From NCBI GenBank assembly GCA_040220415.1, contig JAVJUV010000025.1:1-64000 (forward strand): DNA of 64,000 nucleotides, read 5' to 3'. The position numbers and the translations under genes are program-made. Under the pieces are notes generated by a model. It saw nothing but the letters and a program-made list of their open reading frames with translations. It ran no database searches and was not told where the DNA came from. Positions 33,131 through 41,732 of this stretch are shown here, piece by piece; positions within the stretch are counted from its first letter, which is position 1; each line of letters opens with the position of its first letter. The stretch comes from JAVJUV01 sp040220415 (GTDB lineage: Bacteria > Pseudomonadota > Alphaproteobacteria > Rhodobacterales > Rhodobacteraceae).

Positions 33131-34051
33131 ATGAAACTACTTACCACCGCGGCCCTCGCTGCTCTTGTCGCCGCGCCGGCCTTTGCCGCGGATGACTGGA
33201 AACAGGACTACCAGATCATCAAGTTCGGCATCCTTTCGGGCGAAAACGAGCAGGACCGGATCGCGCGCAACGAACCTCTTCGCCTTTACCTCGAGACCGA
33301 GCTTGGCGTGAGCGTCGAGATCTTCACGGCCGGCAATTACGATGGCGTCATCCAGGCGATGGCCGCGGATCAGATCGAGATCGCGCGTCTTGGCAGCTCG
33401 GCTTATGCCGCCGCCTACACAGCAACGGATGGTGGAGTGGTGCCCTTTCTCTCGGTCGTGAAAAAGGATGGAAACACCGGCTATCGCTCGATCGTGGTAA
33501 CCCGTTGCGACAGCGGCATCAAAAGCCTCGAAGACGCCAAGGGCAAGGTCCACGCCTTCGCCGACCCCGACAGCACCTCGGGCTATGCCGTGCCCTACTT
33601 CAACATGAAAGAAAAACTGGGCATCGATCCGGCGAGCTATTTCCAGGCGGTGCCGTTCTCGGGCAGCCACGAGGCGGGCGTCTCGGGTGTGGTCAACGGG
33701 ACTTTCGACACGGCGTCGACCTATCAGAACAGTGACGTCGACGGCATTCCGCAGCGCATGGTCTCGAAAGGCATGATCGACGACGGCCTCGTCTGCACCG
33801 TCTGGGAGAGCCCGGAAATCACCGTCGGTCCCTGGACCGCGCGTTCGAACATCCCCCAGGAGATGATCGACGACATCGAAGCGGCGCTGATGGCCTTCCC
33901 CGAAAAAGACCCCGAAGGCTTCAAGGCACATTCCTCGTTCGATCCCGCCGATCCGAACCCCGATGTCGGGTTCTTCAAGGTCGACCACGAGCGCTATCAG
34001 TGGATCGTCGAGATGCGCCAGTGGCTGAAAGATCAGCGCCGCGGCAGCTGA
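33131..34051 (+). CDS. phnD: Phosphonate ABC transporter substrate-binding protein PhnD (system 2)
   Basis: 306 residues with a Sec signal peptide ending AAPAFAADD (about residue 20) and GGGGGAAT-type ribosome binding just upstream. PhnD landmarks include FGILSGENEQDR, ARLGSSAYAAAY and FADPDSTSGYAVP. It closely parallels the PhnD of the C-P lyase operon (same GILxGENxQDR start and DPxSTSGY motif) and is less like system 1. It delivers phosphonates such as 2-aminoethylphosphonate or alkylphosphonates; exact ligand unknown. Confidence 0.93.
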   Translation: MKLLTTAALAALVAAPAFAADDWKQDYQIIKFGILSGENEQDRIARNEPLRLYLETELGVSVEIFTAGNYDGVIQAMAADQIEIARLGSSAYAAAYTATDGGVVPFLSVVKKDGNTGYRSIVVTRCDSGIKSLEDAKGKVHAFADPDSTSGYAVPYFNMKEKLGIDPASYFQAVPFSGSHEAGVSGVVNGTFDTASTYQNSDVDGIPQRMVSKGMIDDGLVCTVWESPEITVGPWTARSNIPQEMIDDIEAALMAFPEKDPEGFKAHSSFDPADPNPDVGFFKVDHERYQWIVEMRQWLKDQRRGS

Positions 34052-34063
34052 CAACAGTAACGC

Positions 34064-34086
34064 AGGGGCCGCATCACGCGGCCCCT
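34064..34086 (+). terminator. Attenuator-like hairpin between phnD and phnE (system 2)
   Basis: AGGGGCCGC (34064-34072) and GCGGCCCCT (34078-34086) pair perfectly over ATCAC, 12 bp after the phnD stop. No U tract follows. This is the same position relative to a binding-protein gene as the hairpins after the TAXI gene, pstS and the third phnD. Confidence 0.6.
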
Positions 34087-34097
34087 CCCCAATCACC

Positions 34098-35036
34098 ATG
34101 ACCAGCCTCGCAGAAATAACCGGCGTCTCGATAACGCCCTCAGCGGTCTCGACTTTCGAGGCCGACTTCGCCCGTGTCCGGCGGCGGGCCCGCGTCAACT
34201 GGGTCATTGGAACGGCGATTTTCCTGATCCTCTTTTCGCTGACCGCCTGGCTGGGAGACTTCTTCAAGGTCACTCAACTGACCATGCCTGACGGAAGTCG
34301 CGAATGGCGCTGGATTCTTCCCGCCGGCCTGCCGCGTCTTGGCGAGTTCATCGAGAAGACGATCCCGGTTCTCCGCTGGGAAAGTCTGGCCAGCGACCTC
34401 TCCGAGTGGTTCTGGCGCTGGCAGATTTGGCTGAAACTGCTGATCGAAACCATTCTGATCGCCTTCATGGCCACGACCTTCGGCGTGATCGGCGGGTTTC
34501 TTCTATCTTTTCCGGCGTCGCGCAACCTGGCCCCGAACCTATGGGTTCTGTGGATATGTCGCCGTTATCTGGAGATTGCACGCACCGTGCCCGATCTCGT
34601 CTGGGCATTGATCTTCGTGTTCTGCTTCGGCGTCGGCCCCTTGGCGGGCGTTCTGGCCGTCGGGCTTCATTCCTGCGGCGCGCTTGGAAAGCTGTACTCG
34701 GAAGTGAATGAAAACATTGACATGCGACCGCTTGAAGGCGTCAAGGCAGCCGGCGGATCATGGTTCGACCAGATCCGTTACGGCGCCGTTCCCCAAGTCA
34801 TGCCGAACATCATCAGCTACACGCTTCTGCGTTTCGAGATCAACGTGCGGTCGTCCTCGATCATCGGATACGTCGGAGCCGGCGGGCTGGGGCAGGAATT
34901 CCGCACCGCCATGAGCTTTCAGGAATACACCGACCTGTCGGCTCTGTTCCTCATCATTTTCGCGACCGTGATCCTGATCGACACGATTTCCGAGAAGATC
35001 CGTCATCGGATCATCGGCATGGAGGGTCACGCATGA
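34098..35036 (+). CDS. phnE: Phosphonate ABC transporter permease PhnE1 (system 2)
   Basis: 312 residues. One N-terminal helix is followed by a hydrophilic stretch (about 55-100), then the permease core with the coupling loop EGVKAAGGSWFDQIRYGAVPQ and the C-terminal IIGYVGAGGLGQEFRTAMSFQEY. It forms the channel together with the second PhnE that overlaps its stop (ATGA). Confidence 0.92.
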   Translation: MTSLAEITGVSITPSAVSTFEADFARVRRRARVNWVIGTAIFLILFSLTAWLGDFFKVTQLTMPDGSREWRWILPAGLPRLGEFIEKTIPVLRWESLASDLSEWFWRWQIWLKLLIETILIAFMATTFGVIGGFLLSFPASRNLAPNLWVLWICRRYLEIARTVPDLVWALIFVFCFGVGPLAGVLAVGLHSCGALGKLYSEVNENIDMRPLEGVKAAGGSWFDQIRYGAVPQVMPNIISYTLLRFEINVRSSSIIGYVGAGGLGQEFRTAMSFQEYTDLSALFLIIFATVILIDTISEKIRHRIIGMEGHA

Positions 35037-35884
35037 CGCAGCACAGTGTCACCTCCGCACGCACTCTTGTTCCCGCGGCTTTCGAGACCCCTTTGCCGGA
35101 GCGTCTGGCCCGTACCGTATTCTGGACCGTCTTCGTGGGACTTTTTGTCTATTGCCTCTGGGTTTTCGATTTCTCGCCCGCCAGAATTGCGGAAGGGCTC
35201 ACGCGGCTGGGCCGGGTCATGTCGTTCATGTTCCCTCCACATGTCTGGACAACGTGGGAGGCGTTTTCGGAGGTACTGAACGGTCTTGGCGAAACGCTGG
35301 CCATGGCATTCCTTGGAACCGTTATTGGCGCCATCTTCGCCTTTCCGCTTTCGTTCCTCGGAGCAAAGAACATCAACAGGTTCTGGCCTCTCAGGTTCTC
35401 GATGCGCCGCGGCTACGATGTCATCCGCGCTTTCGAGACGCTGATCCTGGCTCTTATCTTCATCCGCGCATTCGGCCTTGGTCCCTTGCCCGGCATTCTG
35501 GCCATCGCCGTCAGCGAGATAGGAACCTTCTCGAAACTCTTTTCCGAGGCGATAGAGAACACCTCCAGCAAGCCAGTGGACGGCATCAAGGCCGCAGGCG
35601 GATCGCGGCTGCAGCAAATCCGGTTCGGCGTCATGCCTCAGGTCAGCCCGGTGATCCTGTCCATCCTGCTCTACAATTTCGAGTCAAACGTTCGCTCAGG
35701 TACAATCCTAGGAATCGTTGGCGCGGGAGGCATCGGTTTCCTTTTGTCGGATCGCATCGCGGCGTACAAATGGGACGAAGCCTGGTCGATCATCTTCCTG
35801 ATCATAGCGATGGTCTATGTGATCGATGCGATCTCGGCCCGTCTTCGCGAGCGGATCATCGGAAAATGGGAGCCGGCTCAATGA
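35033..35884 (+). CDS. phnE: Phosphonate ABC transporter permease PhnE2 (system 2)
   Basis: 283 residues from ATG at 35033, overlapping PhnE1 by 4 bp. The permease domain carries DGIKAAGGSRLQQIRFGVMPQ and ILGIVGAGGIGFLLSDRIAAYKWDE. The pair PhnE1/PhnE2 implies a heterodimeric channel. A longer open frame from 34760 runs inside PhnE1 and is not used. The stop overlaps the start of the transglutaminase-like gene. Confidence 0.92.
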   Translation: MTQHSVTSARTLVPAAFETPLPERLARTVFWTVFVGLFVYCLWVFDFSPARIAEGLTRLGRVMSFMFPPHVWTTWEAFSEVLNGLGETLAMAFLGTVIGAIFAFPLSFLGAKNINRFWPLRFSMRRGYDVIRAFETLILALIFIRAFGLGPLPGILAIAVSEIGTFSKLFSEAIENTSSKPVDGIKAAGGSRLQQIRFGVMPQVSPVILSILLYNFESNVRSGTILGIVGAGGIGFLLSDRIAAYKWDEAWSIIFLIIAMVYVIDAISARLRERIIGKWEPAQ

Positions 35885-36711
35885 GTTTCACGGTCGAGGT
35901 CACGGTGCCCTGCGGTACGGGTCTGCTGCTGGCCCCTCAGGGTTTGTCCAGCCCTGCCGGAACCTTGGCCGCTCTCGAAGTTACGGGGGCAGACACCCGC
36001 GAGATACGCGAGAGCGAAACCGGTCAGACCGCAATCGTGGCGGAGCAGTCGGGAAATGAGACCGTGTTCCGATATTCCTTCGATTGCCGTCCTCATCCCT
36101 ATCCGGACGCCATGTTTCGCCCAACGAACTCCCGGTACGTGCGGACAGCCGACACGCTTATCGAAGAAACGCGCGACATGGCGCGGGGCGCAACCGGACT
36201 AGAAGCCGCGCAGCGTATCGCCTGCGAGGTAGCCGAGCGGTTCACCTATGGGCATCCCGTGAAAAGGTTCAATGACGGCCTGGATCATGTTCCCGCCGTC
36301 GGTTGCGGTCTGACCGAAGGTTCCTGCGTCGACATCAACACCTACTTAATCGCAGCATTACGCGCCAACGGCATCGAAGCGGGATATGTCACAGGCTATT
36401 TCTTTCCCGCCGAGAAGGGAGACTGGTGCGAGGACATGCATTGCTGGGTTGTCACGCGGATCGGGCGAGAAACGCAGGAATGGGATATTGCTCATCACCT
36501 GAAAATTGGCACGCGGGATATCCGCCCGATGCGGAACCCCAAACCCGGCTTCCGACTGGCCATGGCGCATTCGATGGGGCTGAGTTTCCCTGGACTAGGC
36601 ATCAGGGACCTGAAGCTTATTGCAGAACCCATGCGCGTGGGCGGCGGCGGAGCGGCACGCATCCACGGCCTTGGCATCCGACTTGCGAAGACCGAGGCGC
36701 CGGTCTTTTGA
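35881..36711 (+). CDS. Transglutaminase-like (cysteine protease fold) family protein in a phosphonate operon
   Basis: 276 residues from ATG at 35881, overlapping phnE2 by 4 bp. The transglutaminase-core triad is visible as Cys 149 (GLTEGSCVDINTY), His 187 (CEDMHCWV) and Asp 202 (EWDIAHH). An N-terminal beta-rich domain (1-95) precedes it, as in bacterial transglutaminase-like proteases. No signal peptide is seen, so it is likely cytoplasmic. Such proteins cleave or form amide/isopeptide bonds. No known phosphonate step needs this chemistry; with the acyltransferase downstream it may deacylate and acylate an aminophosphonate, but that is inference. Confidence 0.85.
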   Translation: MSFTVEVTVPCGTGLLLAPQGLSSPAGTLAALEVTGADTREIRESETGQTAIVAEQSGNETVFRYSFDCRPHPYPDAMFRPTNSRYVRTADTLIEETRDMARGATGLEAAQRIACEVAERFTYGHPVKRFNDGLDHVPAVGCGLTEGSCVDINTYLIAALRANGIEAGYVTGYFFPAEKGDWCEDMHCWVVTRIGRETQEWDIAHHLKIGTRDIRPMRNPKPGFRLAMAHSMGLSFPGLGIRDLKLIAEPMRVGGGGAARIHGLGIRLAKTEAPVF

Positions 36712-37319
36712 AACGTCTTTCCGAAGACCCCACGGTGCACGAAACCTCAACCGTGATCGATTGCCGGTTGGGCCGCTGGACCGAGATTTATGCCCATGTG
36801 ACCCTGCGGGAAGTCGATTTCGGCGACTATTCCTACATCGTGAAGCACGGCAATGCCGTTTGGTCGACCATCGGAAAGTTCTGTTCGATCGCCGAAGGCG
36901 CGCGCATCAACCCCGGCAATCACGCGACATGGCGCGTCTCACAGCATCATTTCACCTATCGCGCGGCGCAGTATGATCTGGGCGCCGACGACGACGCGTT
37001 TTTCCAATGGCGAAAGGATCACTGGGTCACCATCGGCCATGACGTCTGGATCGGACATGGTGTGACGATCCTGCCGGGCGTCACGGTGGGCTCGGGCGCC
37101 GTCATCGGAGCGGGCGCGGTGGTGACGAGGGATGTCGCGCCCTATTCGATCGTGGGCGGCGTGCCGGCACGACCGATCCGGGCACGATTTCCGGCCACGG
37201 TGGCCGAGACACTTGAAGAACTCGCCTGGTGGGACTGGGATCAGGAAAAACTCGCGTCAGCCCTTCCCGATATTCGGGCGCTATCGGTTGAACGGTTTAT
37301 CGAGAAGTATGCCACGTAA
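36708..37319 (+). CDS. Hexapeptide-repeat acyltransferase of phosphonate clusters (phn transferase family-like)
   Basis: 203 residues from a TTG at 36708 whose last two bases overlap the upstream stop (TTGA); no ATG gives a complete N-terminus. Left-handed beta-helix hexapeptides run through IGKFCSIAEGARINPG and IGHDVWIGHGVTILPGVTV, with the catalytic-type histidine region HATWRVSQHH. The C-terminal tail LAWWDWDQEKLASALPDIR matches the acyltransferase at 48162, so the two are homologues in separate phosphonate operons. It probably acetylates an aminophosphonate or a pathway intermediate with acetyl-CoA; unproven. It overlaps the convergent LysR gene by 23 bp. Confidence 0.85.
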   Translation: MKRLSEDPTVHETSTVIDCRLGRWTEIYAHVTLREVDFGDYSYIVKHGNAVWSTIGKFCSIAEGARINPGNHATWRVSQHHFTYRAAQYDLGADDDAFFQWRKDHWVTIGHDVWIGHGVTILPGVTVGSGAVIGAGAVVTRDVAPYSIVGGVPARPIRARFPATVAETLEELAWWDWDQEKLASALPDIRALSVERFIEKYAT

Positions 37320-38181
37320 CATCGCCTGCGATTTCGAGAAATTCGCGCACAAGGCGCAAGTCCTCCTTTCCCGCGGGAACAGTCAGGCAGATATCGAAAA
37401 CTTCCGTCAGTTCCCGCACCGGACGCCAGACCAGAAGTTCGCTATCGGCGGTCGCCCCCTCGAGAAACAATCCGACGCCTATGTTCTGCAGAATGGCCTC
37501 CTTGAGTAGCGGGAAGGTCGTGAGGCGGATCATGCGCCGAGGCGTCAGCCCTGCGGCCGCAAGCGCGTTGCCAACGACACGCTCCGTGAGCGACCCCGTC
37601 TCGGGAAGCAGCAAAACCTCGCTCGCCAAATCCGCAAGGCTGAGCGCCGGCGCCTTCGCAAGAGGATTCTCGGACGAGAGATACGCCCCGTAGACCGTCG
37701 TTCCGATCTTTTGCGAAACCCAATGCGACGAGGATTGGGGTGCCGTCAGCACCGCCACGTCGATCTTGCGGGACTGGAGAAGCTCGACGGAAGTCGTCCA
37801 GTCTACCACGGTGAAATCGATCTTCACGTTCGGCCGTATGCCGAGAAAAGCCGAGATCAGGCGAAGCGCGGGCAACGGCGCATTGCCGATGATCACAAGC
37901 TGGCCGTCCTCGCCATTCACGTACCCGCTTAGCTTCTCGTCAAAGAGTTTCTGAAGATCCGCCTGCTTGTCCGCGATCAGGAATACGTCCTGACCCGTTG
38001 GAGTCAGGGAGAAGCCTTCTCGGTCACGGACGAGCAGTTTCGCGCCGAATGCCTCTTCGAGCTTCTTGATACGCTGGGATACCGCCGATTGAGTCAAACC
38101 AAGCCCGCGCGCGGCAGCCGAAACGCTGCCCACCCGAACGACATGCGCAAACGCCACAAGGTTCCCAATGTTCGAATCCAC
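37297..38181 (-). CDS. LysR family transcriptional regulator
   Basis: 294 residues. The N-terminal winged helix-turn-helix contains SVSAAARGLGLTQSAVSQRIKKLEEAFGAKL (the recognition helix is TQSAVSQRIKKLE). The C-terminal LysR substrate-binding domain begins near residue 92 with QLVIIGNAPLPALRLI. It is convergent with the acyltransferase and close to the phosphonate transporter operon, so it may sense a phosphonate such as 2-aminoethylphosphonate. No LysR T-N11-A operator was located with confidence. Confidence 0.92.
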   Translation of the reverse strand: MDSNIGNLVAFAHVVRVGSVSAAARGLGLTQSAVSQRIKKLEEAFGAKLLVRDREGFSLTPTGQDVFLIADKQADLQKLFDEKLSGYVNGEDGQLVIIGNAPLPALRLISAFLGIRPNVKIDFTVVDWTTSVELLQSRKIDVAVLTAPQSSSHWVSQKIGTTVYGAYLSSENPLAKAPALSLADLASEVLLLPETGSLTERVVGNALAAAGLTPRRMIRLTTFPLLKEAILQNIGVGLFLEGATADSELLVWRPVRELTEVFDICLTVPAGKEDLRLVREFLEIAGDVTWHTSR

Positions 38182-38235
38182 GGTTGCAGTCTGCCCGGAG
38201 ATGGATTCGGAATTGTGACACCGATCACTCGGTGG

Positions 38236-38541
38236 TCAGGCGGGATCAGGAACCTCGGCGAACCCCATCGCTTCCCAGTTCTCGCCCATGGCGACGATGC
38301 ATGACTTGCCGTCAGGATAACTTTGAACCAGTGTCCACTCACCTGTCGAGGGCACCGCCCATACCTCGATGATCGCCTCCGGCCCGCGCATTCCGCGACC
38401 CATGCGTTCGGCGCCGTAGGATCGTTCGAGTTTGAGAAGGAGGGCGTCGCGATCGTCGCAGAAAACTTCGGCAATCGGACTGCCGGCCATTGCAGCCGAA
38501 CCGAAGCCGATCATGCATGCTGTCGTGACAAAGCGGATCAT
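38236..38541 (-). CDS. Small secreted protein of unknown function
   Basis: 101 residues. The N-terminus is a Sec signal (MIRFVTTACMIGFGSAAMAG, cleavage near residue 19). The mature part has two cysteines (in VFCDDRDAL and GKSCIVAMG) that could form a disulfide and a beta-rich segment IIEVWAVPSTGEWTLVQSY. Codon use and the signal peptide support a real gene; no family function is known to me. It lies 54 bp upstream of the LysR gene on the same strand. Confidence 0.72.
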   Translation of the reverse strand: MIRFVTTACMIGFGSAAMAGSPIAEVFCDDRDALLLKLERSYGAERMGRGMRGPEAIIEVWAVPSTGEWTLVQSYPDGKSCIVAMGENWEAMGFAEVPDPA

Positions 38542-38674
38542 GATGTCATGCTATCACTGATCCGGAATGTCTTGTAACGGATTTATGACGGCCTGTGGAT
38601 AATTTTTCCACATTGTGTCGCGCCGGACCGTCAGGTCCGGTCTGGCATGGGGAAAGATCGCCGATTTCGGTTGT

Positions 38675-38875
38675 TCAGGCTGTGAAACCGATGCGCGCGA
38701 GCGCTTCCCGCGCTGTGGCGGCCCTGCGATCGCCATGAGAAAGAGCCTGTTCGTTCAGTTCGTGTACGACCGAGTGAAGACGGCGCTCGAACAAGGCATT
38801 GCGAATAAAGTCATGAAAGTCATCGGCAGGCATCGAAAGAAGCGACGCGGCAACATCTTCGCTGTGTGTGTTCAT
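38675..38875 (-). CDS. Small hypothetical protein
   Basis: 66 residues, no membrane segment or signal. The sequence is predicted helical (SLLSMPADDFHDFIRNALFERRL). It is preceded by a weak purine-rich site and has typical codon use, but I recognise no domain. It could be a small regulatory protein or a chance frame. Confidence 0.5.
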   Translation of the reverse strand: MNTHSEDVAASLLSMPADDFHDFIRNALFERRLHSVVHELNEQALSHGDRRAATAREALARIGFTA

Positions 38876-38977
38876 CGTGTTTTCCCAGGCAACGTCCTTT
38901 CATGCCGGTTTTTTCACGCGCGGTAAACTCTTCAGTGTCTGCGCTGCTGTCGCACCGCACCTAATGGTATGAAATTT

Positions 38978-38999
38978 TTACAGAAGTTTTACATGATCG
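38978..38999 (+). promoter_or_regulatory. Pho-box-like half array
   Basis: Two 11-bp units TTACAGAAGTT and TTACATGATCG, matching the TTACA units of the pstS array, lie 55 bp before the orphan UgpC-like ATPase. Suggests phosphate control of that gene. Confidence 0.5.
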
Positions 39000-39054
39000 T
39001 GCGTCAAACGACACCTTGGCCTGAGAAAAGGGGGCACCACGCAGAGGCCAAGCA

Positions 39055-40212
39055 ATGTCGTTCATCCAATTGACAGAAATACGAAAATCCTTCGGAGATG
39101 TCGACATTCTGAGGGATGTCTCGCTCGAGATTCGCGAAGGCGAATTCCTGACTCTTGTGGGCCCATCCGGATGCGGAAAATCCACTCTCCTGCGAATCCT
39201 TGCAGGGTTGGAATCGCCTGACCACGGGGTCGTCGAAATCGATGGGCAAGATGCAACCAACATCCGCGCCTCCGAGCGCAACCTCGCGATGGTCTTTCAG
39301 TCCCACGCTCTCTATCCGCATCTGACGCTGCGCGAGAACCTTGCCACGCCTCTTCGGCTTCGGGACCTTTCGTGGGTCGAGCAACTGCCAATTCTCGGTC
39401 GTCTGGTCGCGCCGGAAAAATTGCTGACCATCGACCGCAAGGTCAGGGAGACAGCGGAGGCGCTTCAGATCCAGTCGCTTCTGGACCGCAAACCGGGCCA
39501 ATTGTCAGGAGGCCAGCGCCAGCGCGCGGCGCTTGGCCACGCGATGGTGCGCGATCCGCAAGCCTTTCTGATGGACGAACCGCTTTCCAATCTCGACGCG
39601 GCCCTGCGGGTGCACATGCGTTCGGAATTGTCCGAGCTGCACCGCATTCTTGGATCGACCTTCGTACACGTGACGCACGACCAGGCCGAGGCGCTGACAA
39701 TGTCGGACCGGATGGCCGTGATGGATGAAGGAAGGATTCTTCAGATCGGGCCACCAGATGCGGTCTATGACGACCCCGATACGCTGCAAGTTGCGCGATT
39801 CATCGGTTCGCCCGCGATAAACCTGATGTACGGCGAAATCGACGCCGGCGGACGCCTCTGTATTTCTGGTCATGTGATGGACAGGCTTGCGGCACGGGCT
39901 TCCGAAACTGTGACCGTCGGGATCAGGCCCGAGGCCGTCAAGGTGATTGCCGGACACCAGACCGGCATTCGGGGAATCATACGCCATCGCGAAAACCTGG
40001 GTTCGGACATTTTTCTTCATGTCGAGATCGAAGGACACGCTTCTCGGATCGTGGCCAAAACCGCACCGCCACTGCGGATGGATTTGGGTATTGGCCGTCC
40101 GGTCACGCTGAACTTCGATGCCATGGCGTTGCTGCTCTTCCGGAGCGATGGCTCGAGGTTGCGCTTGCCTCAACTTCAGGTGGAGGAGGACCGTCGAAGA
40201 GCGTTCTCGTGA
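39055..40212 (+). CDS. ABC transporter ATP-binding protein, UgpC/MalK type (orphan)
   Basis: 385 residues. Walker A is GPSGCGKST, signature LSGGQRQR, Walker B FLMDEPLSNLDA, and the C-terminal third is the TOBE/OB regulatory domain of the MalK/UgpC subgroup (GIRPEAVKVI). A 25-residue insertion (WVEQLPILGRLVAPEKLL) lies in the helical domain, unlike most UgpC. Members energise sugar or glycerol-3-phosphate importers. No cognate permease or binding protein is next to it; the Pho-box-like site upstream would suit uptake of a phosphorylated compound such as glycerol-3-phosphate or a glycerophosphodiester. Confidence 0.88.
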   Translation: MSFIQLTEIRKSFGDVDILRDVSLEIREGEFLTLVGPSGCGKSTLLRILAGLESPDHGVVEIDGQDATNIRASERNLAMVFQSHALYPHLTLRENLATPLRLRDLSWVEQLPILGRLVAPEKLLTIDRKVRETAEALQIQSLLDRKPGQLSGGQRQRAALGHAMVRDPQAFLMDEPLSNLDAALRVHMRSELSELHRILGSTFVHVTHDQAEALTMSDRMAVMDEGRILQIGPPDAVYDDPDTLQVARFIGSPAINLMYGEIDAGGRLCISGHVMDRLAARASETVTVGIRPEAVKVIAGHQTGIRGIIRHRENLGSDIFLHVEIEGHASRIVAKTAPPLRMDLGIGRPVTLNFDAMALLLFRSDGSRLRLPQLQVEEDRRRAFS

Positions 40213-40538
40213 TGATGTTCGCAATCTGCGAGAGCACCATTCAGCAGAACCTTAAGGGCGTCTGCGCGACCATCAATTTGATCCCAATGAAATTTTTCAT
40301 GTGCATCACCCTTACCCAGCGGTGGCTGATCAAAAAAAGGACACACTACTCATGACCGAGTTCAATATCCTCCACTTCGTTCTGGACGTTCTTTTCGGAC
40401 CACGCGCCAAGCCGCCGACCAATTTCGACGGACTGGTATGACCGAGATCGTCGATCTATCCGGGCATGGACGACCGTGTCATGCGGCATATCTCCGGATG
40501 AATCAGACCGTGACAGGTTGGCCATAACCTGTTGAAGA
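40213..40538. other. Intergenic stretch without a recognised gene
   Basis: Between the orphan ATPase and phnM only short frames are found. A 29-codon frame begins at 40351 (MTEFNILHFVLDV) after AAAAAGGA, but it has no known relatives that I can recall. This may be the eroded remainder of the permease genes that would go with the ATPase. Confidence 0.35.
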
Positions 40539-41732
40539 TCAGCCGACCCGGTCACCGCCGCACCAGACGGCGCGGATAACCGGCGTGTCTCCGACCATTC
40601 GAATGCGCAGTAGATCGGCCAGACAGCCCTCGCGGATCCGGCCACGATCCGGCAGGCCCGTCATATCGGCAGGTGTTGCCGTGACAGAACGGACGGCGCG
40701 CGGCAGGTCATCCCAAATTGCGGCGAGCCGGAAAGCCGATGACAGAAGGAGCGATGGAACATAATCGGACGAAACAATGTCGAGTAGCCCGGCTGCGGCC
40801 AATACAGCAGCCGAAACGTTGCCGGAATGCGATCCGCCCCGTATAAGGTTGGGCGCCCCCATGATGATCCTGATATCGTTGTCGCGACAGGCCTCGGCCG
40901 CTTCGTGAGTGGTAGGAAACTCCGCGATACGTATGCCCATCGACCGTGATTTTCCCACGTGATCCGGCGTGGTGTCGTCATGGCTTGCCAGCGTCGCCCC
41001 CAAACGCGCGGCTTCCCGAACGATTTCTGCTTCGTGAAGGTCGCGCACACGCGCGCCAAGCACGCTGCGCGATGAAACCAGTTCGTCGAACTGTTCGTCG
41101 GAATAGCCATACTTGCCCGCGTAGTAGGTCTTGAGCTGCGAAAGATCTCGAAATTGGCGTTGTCCGGGCGTGTGGTCCATCATGCTGACCAGGCCAACGC
41201 GATCCTGGAGACCGAATTCCGCCAGTTCTTCGAGAAGCGTTTCCGAGCAGACTTCGGCACGCAGGTGAATCATGTGGCGAATGCGCAAGGCGCCTGTTGA
41301 ACGCAGAGAGAGGATCTCGGTCGCGACGGCTCGAGCGTATTTCTCATAGCCGACTTCGGGATTCACGATGGATCCGACGCGAAGGGCGTCGAACACCGTC
41401 GTGATTCCCGTTGAAGCCAGTTCACCGTCATGGGCGAGGATCGCAGGCATATGTGGAAGCTTGACCTTCGGTCTCGGCTCGAGATGCCGCTCCAGATTGT
41501 CGGTATGCAGTTCGACAAGACCCGGCAGCACGAAATCGCCCTCGCAATCGATCGCACCGCATGGCACGACATCGCCCTCGGTGATAGCCGCGATGCGATC
41601 GCCAACGATGTGGACAGCGCCAGTCATGACGCGGTCTTCGAGCACCAGAAAGGCATTTGCGAGACACAGTTCGCTTGTCACGCGGATGTCATTCTGCTCT
41701 GGCAAGGACGGCTGTGGGAGGTGCGTGTTCAT
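40539..41732 (-). CDS. phnM: Alpha-D-ribose 1-methylphosphonate 5-triphosphate diphosphatase
   Basis: 397 residues, the closest of the three copies to classical PhnM: LPGLVELHTDNLERHLEPRPKV, SMMDHTPGQRQFRDL, LASHDDTTPDH and APNLIRGGSHSGNVSA. It hydrolyses the triphosphate made by PhnGHL/I to the 5-phosphate that PhnJ then cleaves. The ATG at 41732 overlaps the divergent DUF1045 start (CATG). A GTG at 41681, giving a protein that aligns with the E. coli start, is a plausible alternative. It stands apart from phnG-N but within the same cluster, so its expression is probably separately controlled. Confidence 0.93.
   Translation of the reverse strand: MNTHLPQPSLPEQNDIRVTSELCLANAFLVLEDRVMTGAVHIVGDRIAAITEGDVVPCGAIDCEGDFVLPGLVELHTDNLERHLEPRPKVKLPHMPAILAHDGELASTGITTVFDALRVGSIVNPEVGYEKYARAVATEILSLRSTGALRIRHMIHLRAEVCSETLLEELAEFGLQDRVGLVSMMDHTPGQRQFRDLSQLKTYYAGKYGYSDEQFDELVSSRSVLGARVRDLHEAEIVREAARLGATLASHDDTTPDHVGKSRSMGIRIAEFPTTHEAAEACRDNDIRIIMGAPNLIRGGSHSGNVSAAVLAAAGLLDIVSSDYVPSLLLSSAFRLAAIWDDLPRAVRSVTATPADMTGLPDRGRIREGCLADLLRIRMVGDTPVIRAVWCGGDRVG

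Noticed and set aside
33137..34273. 378-codon open frame antisense to phnD (system 2)
   Set aside because: Shadow frame over a clear substrate-binding protein with signal peptide on the other strand.
40346..40645. 99-codon minus-strand frame downstream of phnM
   Set aside because: It overlaps the 3' end of phnM in another frame, has no recognisable motif and no ribosome site.
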